Shown here one piece after another: positions 7,364 to 16,496 of a stretch of 64,000 nt of DNA (position 1 is its first letter; each line of letters opens with the position of its first letter). The notes below the pieces were generated by a model. It was not told the origin of the DNA and did not search any database. It saw nothing but the letters and a program-made list of their open reading frames with translations. The translations under genes and the position numbers were made by a program. The stretch comes from an uncultured Oligoflexia bacterium (lineage in GTDB: Bacteria; Bdellovibrionota; Bacteriovoracia; Bacteriovoracales; Bacteriovoracaceae), in NCBI GenBank assembly GCA_913058265.1, contig CAJXPQ010000005.1:124001-188000 (forward strand), written 5' to 3'.

Positions 7364-7897
7364 ATGGCATATAAAACTCCAACCAGTAGAAAAACAAAGA
7401 GGAAGCAGGATAAACTTAACCTGATACCCATCTTAGATGCGGTATTTATATTTATCTTCTTTCTTCTCATGTCTACTCAATTTGTAAAAATATTTGAAAT
7501 TGGAAGTGAGATACCTATTGTATCTAACGAACCACCTCCAAAGTCAAAGAAGAAACCACTGGCGCTAACAGTCGTCATTAAAAATAGTGGTTTTGAAGTT
7601 TCTACTGGAGTACCGTCCCGAATCGTTCGAAGAATCAAAAAGAATAGTGAGGGGGAATACGACTTATCTACCCTTCACGATTTTTTAGTAAATTTAAAGA
7701 AGCGTAACCTGTCTGAGTCCTCCGTTGTTCTTGAGCCTGTTGTTGATCTCAAGTATGAAGAGATCATAAAGATCATGGATGCAGTTAGATTACTTAGAAA
7801 AACCGATGACACCTTATTTTTCAAAGACAAAGATGGAATTGATGTTCAGTTAAAAACATTATTTCATAAAATTATCTTTGGAAATTTAATGAGCTAA
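7364..7897 (+). CDS. ExbD/TolR-family protein, first copy
   Basis: The 177-residue protein has a short basic cytoplasmic N-terminus, one TM (about residues 25-46) and a periplasmic domain. The proton-carrying Asp is kept in LIPILDAVFIFIFFLL, matching ExbD/TolR. It starts 15 bases after the TolQ-like gene with a GAGGATCAGGG leader and forms a three-gene operon. As a partner of the channel it should couple proton flow to the periplasmic side, by analogy with AglQ/AglS. The periplasmic part has a basic stretch and a region ending KTLFHKIIFGN that I cannot match further. Confidence 0.85.
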   Translation: MAYKTPTSRKTKRKQDKLNLIPILDAVFIFIFFLLMSTQFVKIFEIGSEIPIVSNEPPPKSKKKPLALTVVIKNSGFEVSTGVPSRIVRRIKKNSEGEYDLSTLHDFLVNLKKRNLSESSVVLEPVVDLKYEEIIKIMDAVRLLRKTDDTLFFKDKDGIDVQLKTLFHKIIFGNLMS

Positions 7898-7908
7898 ACG
7901 AGAAAAAT

Positions 7909-8421
7909 ATGTCGAGATCACGATCAATTAGAAGTAGAAAAAGAAGAAATAAAAAAGATCCTATCGAAGTTGATATTACATCGCTACTTGATATTCTTGT
8001 TATTTTACTTGTATTTCTATTAAAGTCATATAATTCATCTGGCGTAACATTAACAATTCCAAAAGGTATTATTCTCCCCGATTCACAATCAATATCTCTA
8101 AACTCAGCAGGTATAATGATTCAAGTTTCAAAAGAAAAAATATGGGTAGATACTGAAACCGTCTTAGATGTAGAAAATCCACCATCAAGAATTTATGATG
8201 AAGGCGGAAAAAGAATCATTCCATTGTTCAATGAGCTCGTTAAAAAGAAAGAACAAATTAAAAGTATGGCGAAGCAAGCTCCTGTAAAAAAATTCTCAGG
8301 TATTGCTAACCTAATAATTGATAAGAGCTTAAAGTATTCCTATATTAAAAAGATAATGTATACGTGTGCTGCTGCTGGATTTAAAGAATATAAATTCGTC
8401 GTTATGAGTGAAGATCAATAG
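7909..8421 (+). CDS. ExbD/TolR-family protein, second copy
   Basis: The 170-residue protein has a strongly basic cytoplasmic start (SRSRSIRSRKRRNKK), a single TM with the catalytic Asp in DITSLLDILVILLVFLL, and a periplasmic domain with the usual TIPKG strand just outside the membrane. It starts 11 bases after the first copy. Two TolR-type subunits per channel is the arrangement of Myxococcus AglQ/AglS with AglR, which drives gliding. It is the last gene of the operon and converges on the Glt-like cluster. Confidence 0.85.
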   Translation: MSRSRSIRSRKRRNKKDPIEVDITSLLDILVILLVFLLKSYNSSGVTLTIPKGIILPDSQSISLNSAGIMIQVSKEKIWVDTETVLDVENPPSRIYDEGGKRIIPLFNELVKKKEQIKSMAKQAPVKKFSGIANLIIDKSLKYSYIKKIMYTCAAAGFKEYKFVVMSEDQ

Positions 8422-8649
8422 ACACAAGTACTAGCTTACGGCCTGCCCCATATAATGGAGGGCCATTACTGCTAATATTATAAAAGAATAAAATACTATT
8501 AGTTTTTGCATTATAACTTTCCTTACTCCTACTCTCCAATTTCATATTAACATTGAGGCAATTTCGGGTAAATAAGTGCATTTTGACACTATGAAAAACC
8601 GATTAATGAAGGGCCATCAATGTAAGGAATTAACGTATTTCTTTTAAAA

Positions 8650-9060
8650 TCAGATAGATGAGAATGTCAGAGGGAACTTGATAGTAAGATCATGACTTAA
8701 TTGAAGCTCTTTAAAGTCCATTTGTCTAAACTCTTGAGTCAAACACATCTTAAGATCTTTTGGCATTCTACCTTTGGAGTTACTAGTAACCTGAGCAAAC
8801 ACCACCAAACCTGACCTTTTAACAGAGATCTGATTACATGTAGATATCTGCTGCTTCTTTTTTTCTTCAAATTTTAAGTAGTTTTGAAAGCAGTAAGCTA
8901 ATCTAGAAGCCTTTATTTTGGCCGAAATACTTAAGTGCCTCGTAGCAAGGTCATGAGAGGAATTTCCACACTGGCCTGTAACTATAGCTTTAGTAACAGG
9001 CTCGGAAGAAGCACATGAGGAAAGTAGAGCAAATATGATTAAGCTTCTACCTAAGTTCAT
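8650..9060 (-). CDS. Small lipoprotein with AgmX/PglI-like tail
   Basis: The 136-residue protein has a lipoprotein signal with lipobox LSSC (residues 13-16). The mature part has cysteines in AYCFQNYL, STCNQ and KMCLTQEF and ends with a beta-strand-rich segment (LTIKFPLTF). The order Cys-rich helix, strand pair, CL-x-QEF-x2-M-x-F, then a hydrophobic strand mirrors the C-terminal AgmX/PglI (TonB-like) domain of the upstream GltG-like gene, in a shorter and more divergent form. It starts two bases after the GltG-like stop and is the last gene of the minus-strand Glt-like run. The role is probably an accessory envelope part of the gliding machine; inference. Confidence 0.6.
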   Translation of the reverse strand: MNLGRSLIIFALLSSCASSEPVTKAIVTGQCGNSSHDLATRHLSISAKIKASRLAYCFQNYLKFEEKKKQQISTCNQISVKRSGLVVFAQVTSNSKGRMPKDLKMCLTQEFRQMDFKELQLSHDLTIKFPLTFSSI

Positions 9061-9062
9061 TA

Positions 9063-11069
9063 TTAAAGTCGCTTAGGCATGAAATTAAATGGCTGCTTAA
9101 CATCAACTGTTCCACCACCCATTGGCCTTGGAAATTTAATTCCCCTTAGAACATTAACAACACACCTCTTAACTGGAATTGGTAACTTCGTTCGTCCGTC
9201 AACTCCCGCTCTACTTACGTGGCCAGAGGCTCCGATGGAAAAGACAAGTCTAATAGTTCCCGAAATTTTACTTCCGCCACGAGCATCTAGTTCTTTTTGG
9301 TAACATGATCTAAAGAATGGAATATTATCCCTTAGGATCTTTCTAATTATATCTGGATCCATTGAGCCTAAGATAATTGTTTCTGAAGGAATACCTGCTG
9401 TATAAACGCCTGTTTTAGCAGAAAGACCCTTAGTTCCACGACTTTCTCCTAGCTTACCAACTGCAGAACCTGTCAAACTACCCACAGCTGTTCCAGCATT
9501 TGCTGTTTTTAAGTTTGTAGCGACTCCACCAGAAATGCTTGAGTTAGAGATGGAGTTTGAAGAACTCGCAGAAGTTGTAGCACCTCTCAAGCTTCCACCC
9601 TTGGCCATAAGAGTGTTAACAGATGATTTAAAATCAAACGATTTATAGACATCGACTCTTCCCTTATTGGCTGATTTAACATTAGCTCTTCTTGATTGAG
9701 CAGACTTCACAGATTTTTTAGCACCTGGATTCTTAGCAACTCTCTTGCTGCTATTATTCTTTTTAGGAGTTGGATTCTTAACTCTTTTAACTTTTTGAAC
9801 TTTAGTGGCTTTTTTAGAGCCTGGATTCGGTGTGGTCTTAGCTGTTTTGACATTAGACTTTTGTGAAGTGGCTTGTGTCTTCTTTGGCTCAGATTTTTTA
9901 ACGACTTGTTTTTTAGGCGCTGTTTGTTTTTTCACAGGCTTTTTCTTTGTTTGTTCTACAGTCTTATTCTTATTAACCACCATTTTTTGTTTATAAAGTA
10001 TTGTTGCAATACGATCTGGATCTTTCTGATCATCGAGTTTTTCATCAACTTCGAACACACTTAGTGCAGCAACTACTAGAGTAAGAAAAAGTAAAATTAG
10101 CATAATATACTTACCGAGTTCTTTATCTCGACGAAAAATTGGAGCTGGCTTTACTAATGGAGGCGCTGAAACCTTGCGAATATAAATTTCTAATTCGCCG
10201 TTAGATAGCTTAACAATGTCGTGCTCTTGTAAGTTTACAACACCTGTTTTACTTTCATTAATCTTATTATCTGATAGGTGTAATAGTTTATAGTTGTGCA
10301 ACTGAGTAACATTACAGTTTCCATTAGAAACCTCAATAAAATCTACCGTTTCATTCTTAGCTAAATAGGGAAATTCAATCTCTTTACTTTTACTAGTTGA
10401 ACCCGAAATCTTAAAAACACCATCAGTCTCAGGCAAGTAATCGACAGAATACACGCGATCTGAGAAAAGAATAATAACCTCAACTGATTGCTTGTTAAGC
10501 TCATATTTAAAAATAGGATAGAGGTCTTCTGCATCTTCAAAGATATACTGAGAGTAGTCAGACCTAGGATCATTAGAAAGTGGATAAACGATATATGGAA
10601 CTTCATCTACTGGCTCGGCGGCAACTTCTTTTGGGGAAGACAACGGTAAATCCACAGGAGCTACAGGAATAGCTGGCGGATTAGAAATTCTCGCATTTCC
10701 AGATAAAGGTTCCAAACTATCTAGGACAGGAGGAAGAGCCTCTTCTTTGTTATATTCTAGTAATGAAAATTCAATATTTCCAAAGGAAACCTTATCATTG
10801 AGACTCAGCTCAACAGCAACCACCTTCTTTCCACCCTGATGAGTACCGTTCTTGGAGTTCATATCATAAATTTTCACACTATTAGCTGTTACTTCCATAA
10901 CAGCATGAACAGACGAAATAACTGAAGCAGGGATAATAATATCACAGCTTTCTGTACGGCCGATTAAATACCGACCTGTGCTCAATACAATAGGGTGATA
11001 TCCATTAATAGGCTTTACAGCATTAAGTCGAAACAATTTTCTAGCATGGCCGGTTTCAATCTCCATCAT
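9063..11069 (-). CDS. gltG: GltG-like gliding protein: FHA domain, one TM, AgmX/PglI C-terminal domain
   Basis: The 668-residue protein has a cytoplasmic N-terminal FHA domain (about residues 25-105; RYLIGRTESCD, SSVHAVMEV, NSKNGTHQGG), which in known proteins binds phosphothreonine. A single TM lies near 316-340. Next is a long Lys/Pro/Thr-rich periplasmic spacer (about 355-450) suited to crossing the periplasm, then a Ser/Gly-rich stretch. The C-terminal domain (about 570-668; FFRSCYQKEL, GHVSRAG, VNVLRGIKFPRP) is the TonB-like fold of Myxococcus AgmX/PglI. FHA-TM-TonB is the architecture of GltG, which links the inner-membrane Agl motor to the outer membrane. AAGGA precedes a double ATG; the second (11066) is the better spaced. 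Confidence 0.75.
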   Translation of the reverse strand: MMEIETGHARKLFRLNAVKPINGYHPIVLSTGRYLIGRTESCDIIIPASVISSVHAVMEVTANSVKIYDMNSKNGTHQGGKKVVAVELSLNDKVSFGNIEFSLLEYNKEEALPPVLDSLEPLSGNARISNPPAIPVAPVDLPLSSPKEVAAEPVDEVPYIVYPLSNDPRSDYSQYIFEDAEDLYPIFKYELNKQSVEVIILFSDRVYSVDYLPETDGVFKISGSTSKSKEIEFPYLAKNETVDFIEVSNGNCNVTQLHNYKLLHLSDNKINESKTGVVNLQEHDIVKLSNGELEIYIRKVSAPPLVKPAPIFRRDKELGKYIMLILLFLTLVVAALSVFEVDEKLDDQKDPDRIATILYKQKMVVNKNKTVEQTKKKPVKKQTAPKKQVVKKSEPKKTQATSQKSNVKTAKTTPNPGSKKATKVQKVKRVKNPTPKKNNSSKRVAKNPGAKKSVKSAQSRRANVKSANKGRVDVYKSFDFKSSVNTLMAKGGSLRGATTSASSSNSISNSSISGGVATNLKTANAGTAVGSLTGSAVGKLGESRGTKGLSAKTGVYTAGIPSETIILGSMDPDIIRKILRDNIPFFRSCYQKELDARGGSKISGTIRLVFSIGASGHVSRAGVDGRTKLPIPVKRCVVNVLRGIKFPRPMGGGTVDVKQPFNFMPKRL

Positions 11070-11078
11070 ATATCCTTT

Positions 11079-11327
11079 TTATAAAATCGAATCAATCGAT
11101 GATTTCATTTCTCTGTGAAAGTTTTTTCTTTCTGGTATTTTATTCTTAAATATTTTTTTAATTCTAGGTCCAATTGATAAATCGCCAGGTGAACTTGCAG
11201 ACCCTTCAACATCTAAGGCATCAAAATCAAAACGCTCAAATTTCTTATATTTGTACTTAACTTTCTTAGACTGGGAAAAAGCCCCAACCGAAAGGGCTAA
11301 AACAATAAACATGATGATCACTTTCAT
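11079..11327 (-). CDS. Small exported protein, CglF-like
   Basis: The 82-residue protein has a signal peptide (residues 1-18) and a basic, charged mature part containing FDFDALDVEG, a Pro-Gly turn and a C-terminal helix ERKNFHREMKSSID. This resembles the small CglF gliding proteins of myxobacteria in size, in the DVEG-x6-PG core and in the closing R-x2-F-x-REM-x-S helix. I place it there from memory of the family, not from an alignment. It overlaps the end of the TPR lipoprotein gene by four bases and lies nine bases ahead of the GltG-like gene, so it is in the same transcript. Confidence 0.6.
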   Translation of the reverse strand: MKVIIMFIVLALSVGAFSQSKKVKYKYKKFERFDFDALDVEGSASSPGDLSIGPRIKKIFKNKIPERKNFHREMKSSIDSIL

Positions 11328-12217
11328 TTCTTTACTCCCAATATGTCAGCTACTTCAACGCGATAGCTTCTCCAAAGTTTATTCTTATCAATTTCAACAT
11401 CTTCAAATATATCCATTGCCTTTTCTCTTGCACCACTCATATGTAACGCTAGAGCATAATTTATGCCAATGCTAGGTAGCTCATGAAAAGAATCATCTAT
11501 TCTCTCAAAGTCCTTAATCGACCCCTTAAGATCATTTTTCATTAGTTTTGCTGTTGCAGATAAATTTAAGACATCCACATCACTCTTTGATAGGGATCTC
11601 AGTACAGAAATCTCAGATAATGCATCATCATATAGTCCAAAGCTCAAGTATAGATTAGCAAGATTTAATCTTGGCACTCGACTAAAAGTTCTTGTCTTGC
11701 GTGCCCTCTCAAAAGCAACCAAGGCTCTTGGGAAATCTCCCTTCTTTACATACATTATACCTAGGTTATTTAGAGCTGGTGCATAGTTACTTCTTAAAGA
11801 GAGAGATTTATTATAAAACAATAGCGCCTTTCTCAGGTTACCTTCTTGTAGAAAACAAGTTCCAACCTGGTTCCAATAGATTGGATTATTCAAAAAAGAT
11901 CTACTTCCTAAGTCTATAAGTTGATAGGCCTCGCTAAATTTTTTCTCATAGCAAAGCTTCGCCACCTTACCCATAGGTCCAGGTAGTTCTATATCACCAT
12001 CATATTTAAATATACGGTCAATGCTTTCTTTATTAGTCACATCTGAGAATTCACTTTTAACATTCAAGAGAACATCAGTTGCTTTATTATATTTGACTTG
12101 CTTCACTTGCTTAAAATCTTCATCTTTTATGTCTTCAACATTAACGCTTGTCTTCTTTGACGTTGTTGAACACGAAGAGAAAATAACCAAAATGATTAAA
12201 GCGAGTAGGTTTTTCAT
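11324..12217 (-). CDS. gltE: TPR repeat lipoprotein, GltE (AglT)-like
   Basis: The 297-residue protein has a lipoprotein signal with lipobox FSSC (residues 13-16). After a charged linker there are at least four tetratricopeptide units between about residues 85 and 275 (PIYWNQVGTCFLQEG, APALNNLGIMYVKKG and PRLNLANLYLSFG are the clearest). GltE/AglT of Myxococcus is the TPR lipoprotein of the gliding complex at the outer membrane, and both the neighbours and the length agree. The start overlaps the stop of the preceding TPR gene by one base, so translation is probably coupled. Confidence 0.7.
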   Translation of the reverse strand: MKNLLALIILVIFSSCSTTSKKTSVNVEDIKDEDFKQVKQVKYNKATDVLLNVKSEFSDVTNKESIDRIFKYDGDIELPGPMGKVAKLCYEKKFSEAYQLIDLGSRSFLNNPIYWNQVGTCFLQEGNLRKALLFYNKSLSLRSNYAPALNNLGIMYVKKGDFPRALVAFERARKTRTFSRVPRLNLANLYLSFGLYDDALSEISVLRSLSKSDVDVLNLSATAKLMKNDLKGSIKDFERIDDSFHELPSIGINYALALHMSGAREKAMDIFEDVEIDKNKLWRSYRVEVADILGVKK

Positions 12218-15063
12218 TACTTTCCTCCCCTATCCATCAGACTATAGCTTTTCACTCCATAGAATTTGACTGGGTATTTTGTGTTTAAGAAATTAAAATT
12301 CTCTGTACTTAATATTTTATTTTTCTTAATCGCTCGTTTTGCTTCTTCTTGATATTGATTTGCTGCTGCTAAGATTTGATTTCCAACACCATTAAAGTCT
12401 TTCTTAAAAGCAGAGATATATTCCTTCGTTTTATTTATTGGAGTAAAGCTAAAGATTTCTTTCGAGACGTCTCGATAAGTGTTACTTAAAATAGAAAAAG
12501 ATTTAATAATTCCTGATCCCGACCCTACCGACTGGACAGAAGTTGCCTGATCAGTAAGTTTTGTTAGCAGTCCTAACTTATTTTTTTGCTTCTTCGCAAA
12601 GATTGATTCTGGAAAAGAGAACTTAATTGCATTGATTCTTCTAACGGTTTCATTCATCTTACTAAGATAACTTTCAGCAAAATAATCTAAACTTTCAAGA
12701 GAAATACTCGCTCGACTTTTCTTAGCTCTATAGTAATTTTTCCATGCCACTTTTTTAAGGGCACTTGATTTTTTATTATTATTAAATTTTTGATGTAAGT
12801 TACTTAGATTTATGAAGTCATCTATCACTTTATTATAGTATCTAGAGTTATCCTTTAATGAATAAGCATAAAACTCATATTTGTTCCAATTTCTTGCAGT
12901 GTAATACTCCCTCATCAACTCATACTCAACCTCACTTATGAGAGATTTTGGAATTCGACATTCCTTACCGATTTTAAGTAACCGCTCTGTTTCCTTAATT
13001 TTTTTATCTGATAAATATGTGAAGGCTGCATTTTTGAAAGCTATATTCTTCTTTTTGTATTTTGTACGACAAAGCTTTCTTACAAATATCGTCGCTAAAG
13101 CTGCTGATTTCTCAAATTTAAGAGATGTAAATAAGAAATTTGAAATAGTTATAAAGGATGCAGAAAACTTTTTGATATCACTAGAGTTCATTTCATCCAT
13201 TGCAGATAAGGACCATTGATAAGCTTTATCACTATTTCCAAGCTCATAATAAAGAGCAGCTAAATTATATTTCGCATTAATTTTACTACGCTTCGTACTA
13301 TAGGTATCCTTTAAAATTTCATGATAGCCAATAAGGGCAACCCTTTTGTTCCCTTTATTAAGACTTTTTTGAACGTCTTCAATTTGCATTGTTGTTAGTA
13401 ATTCCTGAAGTTTAATTTTGTATTTAGAACTAACTCTGTATTTACCAGCGTCAATTGCTGTAATCCAAGCTCTAATACTATCGTTACGGCCTTTCTTTCT
13501 ATCGATATCCATTAGGTTAGCGATCATGACCTCTTGAGTTTTATCTTTAGGATAGGCCTTTACGTATCTATCCAGTGTACCTTTTGCCTTATTATAGTTT
13601 CCAGTTTCTAAATAATTTTTAAATAGTCGCTGGTAGATATCTTTTGATTTTTTATTTGAAGGCCAACTTCTTAAGTAAGCCTCAAAAACAAAGATATTAT
13701 CTTTATAGTTCGGCTTTTTATTAAGACTGAGTACCGCAAGCATTCCTTCCATCGCCCTCATCTTAAACTTTGAACGCTTATTCTTTTCTGAGTATTCAAA
13801 TGTATCTTTGTAGTACTTATAAGCTTCTCTATTTTGTCTGATAGCAAAAGATGTCTCAGCTTGTAGATACCTGTATTCATCTGATTTATTTGAATCGAGT
13901 AAACTTAAATAACCAAAGTATGTAATTGCTTGGTTTGCCTTAGCTTTTCTAATCTTCGCTAATCTTCTATATGTCTTACTGACAACTTGCTTTTGAAGAA
14001 CTGCTCCAACTTTTCCAAGTTGAAACTTAAACGTAGTCATCTGAGCATCATCTAAAAGGTTTTTTCGTGATGAAATGAATAAACTCTTAGAGGTTTCCGC
14101 ATGCTTACTATACTTTCCATACTTTTGAAATAACCCTAACTGCTCGATTTGGACAAATACTCTTCTCTTCTCGGACTTCTCATTCTTCAGTGCCTGTTCA
14201 AAAGCCTTCTCTGCTCTAGAAAATTGACCTTGCTCCTGCAAACTCATACCAATTTTCACTAATTGCTCAGTGAAGTTAATTCCTACTTTCTTATAGAAGT
14301 TGACTCCTCTTTGAATACTTCCGGCAGTTGCATAAAATAATCCAATATCTCTCTCAACTGGAGCACTCATATCTATATACTTACTGTCTTTAGATTTCTT
14401 ATATACCTCTTCCATTTTGGAAACGGCTTTATTATGGCGATTAACTCTGTGATAACACCACGCTAAATTAAACGCATCTTTTGTCCACCACTTGTCTTTA
14501 TGTTTTGCGAGCGCGTTCTCATAAAGAGGTATCGCTTTTCTGTATTTTTTCTGATTGTAGTATACTTCAGCAAGTGAGATCTGAGACTTCACCTTTGTCT
14601 TAGGATCTCTAGTCTTTTTTGTTGCTAGAGATAAGTACTTGGAAGCTGTTTTCGTTTTATTCGCCTCTTTAGCGTTAAAGCCTAAAATATAATACACTTC
14701 ACCTAGTCGCTTATATCTCTTATATTTTTTAATAATTTTTAAACTAACTGCATTTGCCGCACCATAATACCGGCTTGATTGTTTAAAAAAGTTCTTTTTA
14801 TTTATTCTCGCGCGTTTTTTAGATGGGATAGCAAGAAAGTCCTTATTCTCCTTCTCTCTATATAGTCTGGCTTTTTCAAGATTTAGCTCAGCAATTCTTA
14901 ACAATAAGTCTGGATCTTTTCCACGAGCTTGCTGATCAAGTCTATCAACCTCACGTAATTCCTCGTTTATTATTTTTATAATTTTTTGTCGACGTTCTTC
15001 TACATCGACTGCAAAAGCTCCAGAACTTATTAATATACAAAATATCGCTACAAAAATTTTCAT
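12217..15063 (-). CDS. Large periplasmic TPR protein of the gliding locus (GltD/AgmU-like candidate)
   Basis: The protein is 948 residues from the ATG at 15063. I prefer this start to the upstream ATG at 15087 because it begins directly with a signal peptide (KIFVAIFCILISSGAFA) and has GGAG upstream. The mature protein is Lys-rich and built of many helical TPR-like units (GEVYYILGFNAKEA, ISLAEVYYNQKKYRKA, FNLAWCYHRVNRHNKA, AKYNLAALYYELGNSDKA). Myxococcus GltD/AgmU is a similarly large TPR protein of the periplasmic gliding complex, so this is the best analogue, but TPR proteins diverge quickly and the exact Glt letter is not secure. Confidence 0.6.
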   Translation of the reverse strand: MKIFVAIFCILISSGAFAVDVEERRQKIIKIINEELREVDRLDQQARGKDPDLLLRIAELNLEKARLYREKENKDFLAIPSKKRARINKKNFFKQSSRYYGAANAVSLKIIKKYKRYKRLGEVYYILGFNAKEANKTKTASKYLSLATKKTRDPKTKVKSQISLAEVYYNQKKYRKAIPLYENALAKHKDKWWTKDAFNLAWCYHRVNRHNKAVSKMEEVYKKSKDSKYIDMSAPVERDIGLFYATAGSIQRGVNFYKKVGINFTEQLVKIGMSLQEQGQFSRAEKAFEQALKNEKSEKRRVFVQIEQLGLFQKYGKYSKHAETSKSLFISSRKNLLDDAQMTTFKFQLGKVGAVLQKQVVSKTYRRLAKIRKAKANQAITYFGYLSLLDSNKSDEYRYLQAETSFAIRQNREAYKYYKDTFEYSEKNKRSKFKMRAMEGMLAVLSLNKKPNYKDNIFVFEAYLRSWPSNKKSKDIYQRLFKNYLETGNYNKAKGTLDRYVKAYPKDKTQEVMIANLMDIDRKKGRNDSIRAWITAIDAGKYRVSSKYKIKLQELLTTMQIEDVQKSLNKGNKRVALIGYHEILKDTYSTKRSKINAKYNLAALYYELGNSDKAYQWSLSAMDEMNSSDIKKFSASFITISNFLFTSLKFEKSAALATIFVRKLCRTKYKKKNIAFKNAAFTYLSDKKIKETERLLKIGKECRIPKSLISEVEYELMREYYTARNWNKYEFYAYSLKDNSRYYNKVIDDFINLSNLHQKFNNNKKSSALKKVAWKNYYRAKKSRASISLESLDYFAESYLSKMNETVRRINAIKFSFPESIFAKKQKNKLGLLTKLTDQATSVQSVGSGSGIIKSFSILSNTYRDVSKEIFSFTPINKTKEYISAFKKDFNGVGNQILAAANQYQEEAKRAIKKNKILSTENFNFLNTKYPVKFYGVKSYSLMDRGGK

Positions 15064-15080
15064 TTGAGACCTACTCCATT

Positions 15081-16478
15081 TTAACATTCAGACCTTAACG
15101 CAAATACATAGTCACCAAGTTCATCTGCCCAAAACTCACCATTAAAGTCCCAAAAATATTGTTTATCATTTCTTTGAATAAACTTAATATCTCCACGTTC
15201 TCTAGCTGTCTCATCAAATGAATAAAGCTTTGCCTTACGCTGGGCAAGCACTTCCAGTTTGATATAACTCATACCTTCAAATGCTTTATACAACTTAACA
15301 TAATGAGATAATAACTTACCTCTTACATGACCACCTATGATCTTTTTCTGTGATGAAATTGATTCTTGAATATTCTGTAAAACAAATCTCTTAAATCTTG
15401 TATTAGATTGATTTCTAGCTTTCTCGAATTCACGACTAACACCAACGAGCTCCTTCTTAAGATCTCTAAAAACTTCTTCTTTACTAATACTACTTAGAAG
15501 AGTTTTCATAAGTTCATTCGGAGCTCTTTTATTTTTTTTATACTGTGTAATGAGGTCATGATAATAACCTAAATTTTTTCTATATCTTTTCAAATACGTT
15601 CTCAATGACCTAGCATCTTTTAGATACTTCTTATAAAAATCATTACTAATTTTCTTTGCATCTGGATATAGACAGAGCTTTAAATAACTTAACGCTGATA
15701 AGACATCTATCTCAGGATTGAACATATGAGCAAAAACTGGTGCTTTGTAGCTTACCAACTTTCCAAGAGTTCTATTATAGTCTCTCTTATAATAACTATT
15801 CCATGCTTCTTCAAAAAGAATTTCGGGCCATATCATGGAAGATTTTGGTATATCTAAGTATAGTAGGTCAGCATCAATATGTTCTCTACTTGCGAACTTT
15901 GTTCTCGCTACTCCTAGAACACAATAATCACGGTTTAGTTGTAATCTTCTATTATTCTTATCTCGCTGTAAGGCCCTTAGCGAGGATTGCTCACACTTTC
16001 GGAACTCACTAATCGATTGATCATTTTCTTTTGCCAATGAGTAGATTACGGCTTTCATATTTGATGCAAATGGATAGACAGAATGTGTCGTTGTTATACG
16101 GTTTAATTCTTTTAAAGCACTTGAGTAGCGCTTCTTTCTCATATACTTCTTAGCTAGAATATAGCGTACAACTTGGGACCTGGATTTTTCAAGGTATCGA
16201 AACGGCAGGGTCTCAAATTGCTTTACACCAACCTTGTTGATAATTTTTGCTAGAGTTCGATCCATACTGTTACTTAATTTACCGCTCTTTCTTCCAAGGT
16301 ATTCTTTAACCATTGGTAAAGCTGCAAAGTAATAACCACCCTCTACTAGCTCTTTGATAATTAAACTAAGCTTATTACGGTCCTTATAATTTTTTTGAGC
16401 TGCATCCCAACTCGCAAAACTATTTAAGCTAAACATAAGAACTAAAATTATTGAAATACGTGAGAACATCCTGTTCAT
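15081..16478 (-). CDS. Exported helical-repeat protein of the gliding locus (GltC-like candidate)
   Basis: The 465-residue protein has a signal peptide (about residues 1-22, ending SFASWD). The mature part is strongly basic and helical, with TPR-like stretches (YSSALKELNRI, YPFASNMKAVIYSLAKEN, LFEEAWNSYYKRDYNRTLGKL) and a C-terminal motif DKQYFWDFNGEFWADELGDYVFAL ending in EC. It sits between the beta-barrel gene (18-base gap) and the large TPR gene. Its order and size make GltC the closest named analogue, but I cannot separate it from other TPR proteins by sequence alone. Confidence 0.5.
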   Translation of the reverse strand: MNRMFSRISIILVLMFSLNSFASWDAAQKNYKDRNKLSLIIKELVEGGYYFAALPMVKEYLGRKSGKLSNSMDRTLAKIINKVGVKQFETLPFRYLEKSRSQVVRYILAKKYMRKKRYSSALKELNRITTTHSVYPFASNMKAVIYSLAKENDQSISEFRKCEQSSLRALQRDKNNRRLQLNRDYCVLGVARTKFASREHIDADLLYLDIPKSSMIWPEILFEEAWNSYYKRDYNRTLGKLVSYKAPVFAHMFNPEIDVLSALSYLKLCLYPDAKKISNDFYKKYLKDARSLRTYLKRYRKNLGYYHDLITQYKKNKRAPNELMKTLLSSISKEEVFRDLKKELVGVSREFEKARNQSNTRFKRFVLQNIQESISSQKKIIGGHVRGKLLSHYVKLYKAFEGMSYIKLEVLAQRKAKLYSFDETARERGDIKFIQRNDKQYFWDFNGEFWADELGDYVFALRSEC

Positions 16479-16496
16479 CCTTTATAGTAATTTCTC

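Noticed and set aside
8422-8649. Terminator hairpin between the motor operon and the AgmX-like lipoprotein
   Set aside because: GCCCCAT...ATGGAGGGC at about 8446-8463 pairs only with a bulge and has no T-run on either strand.
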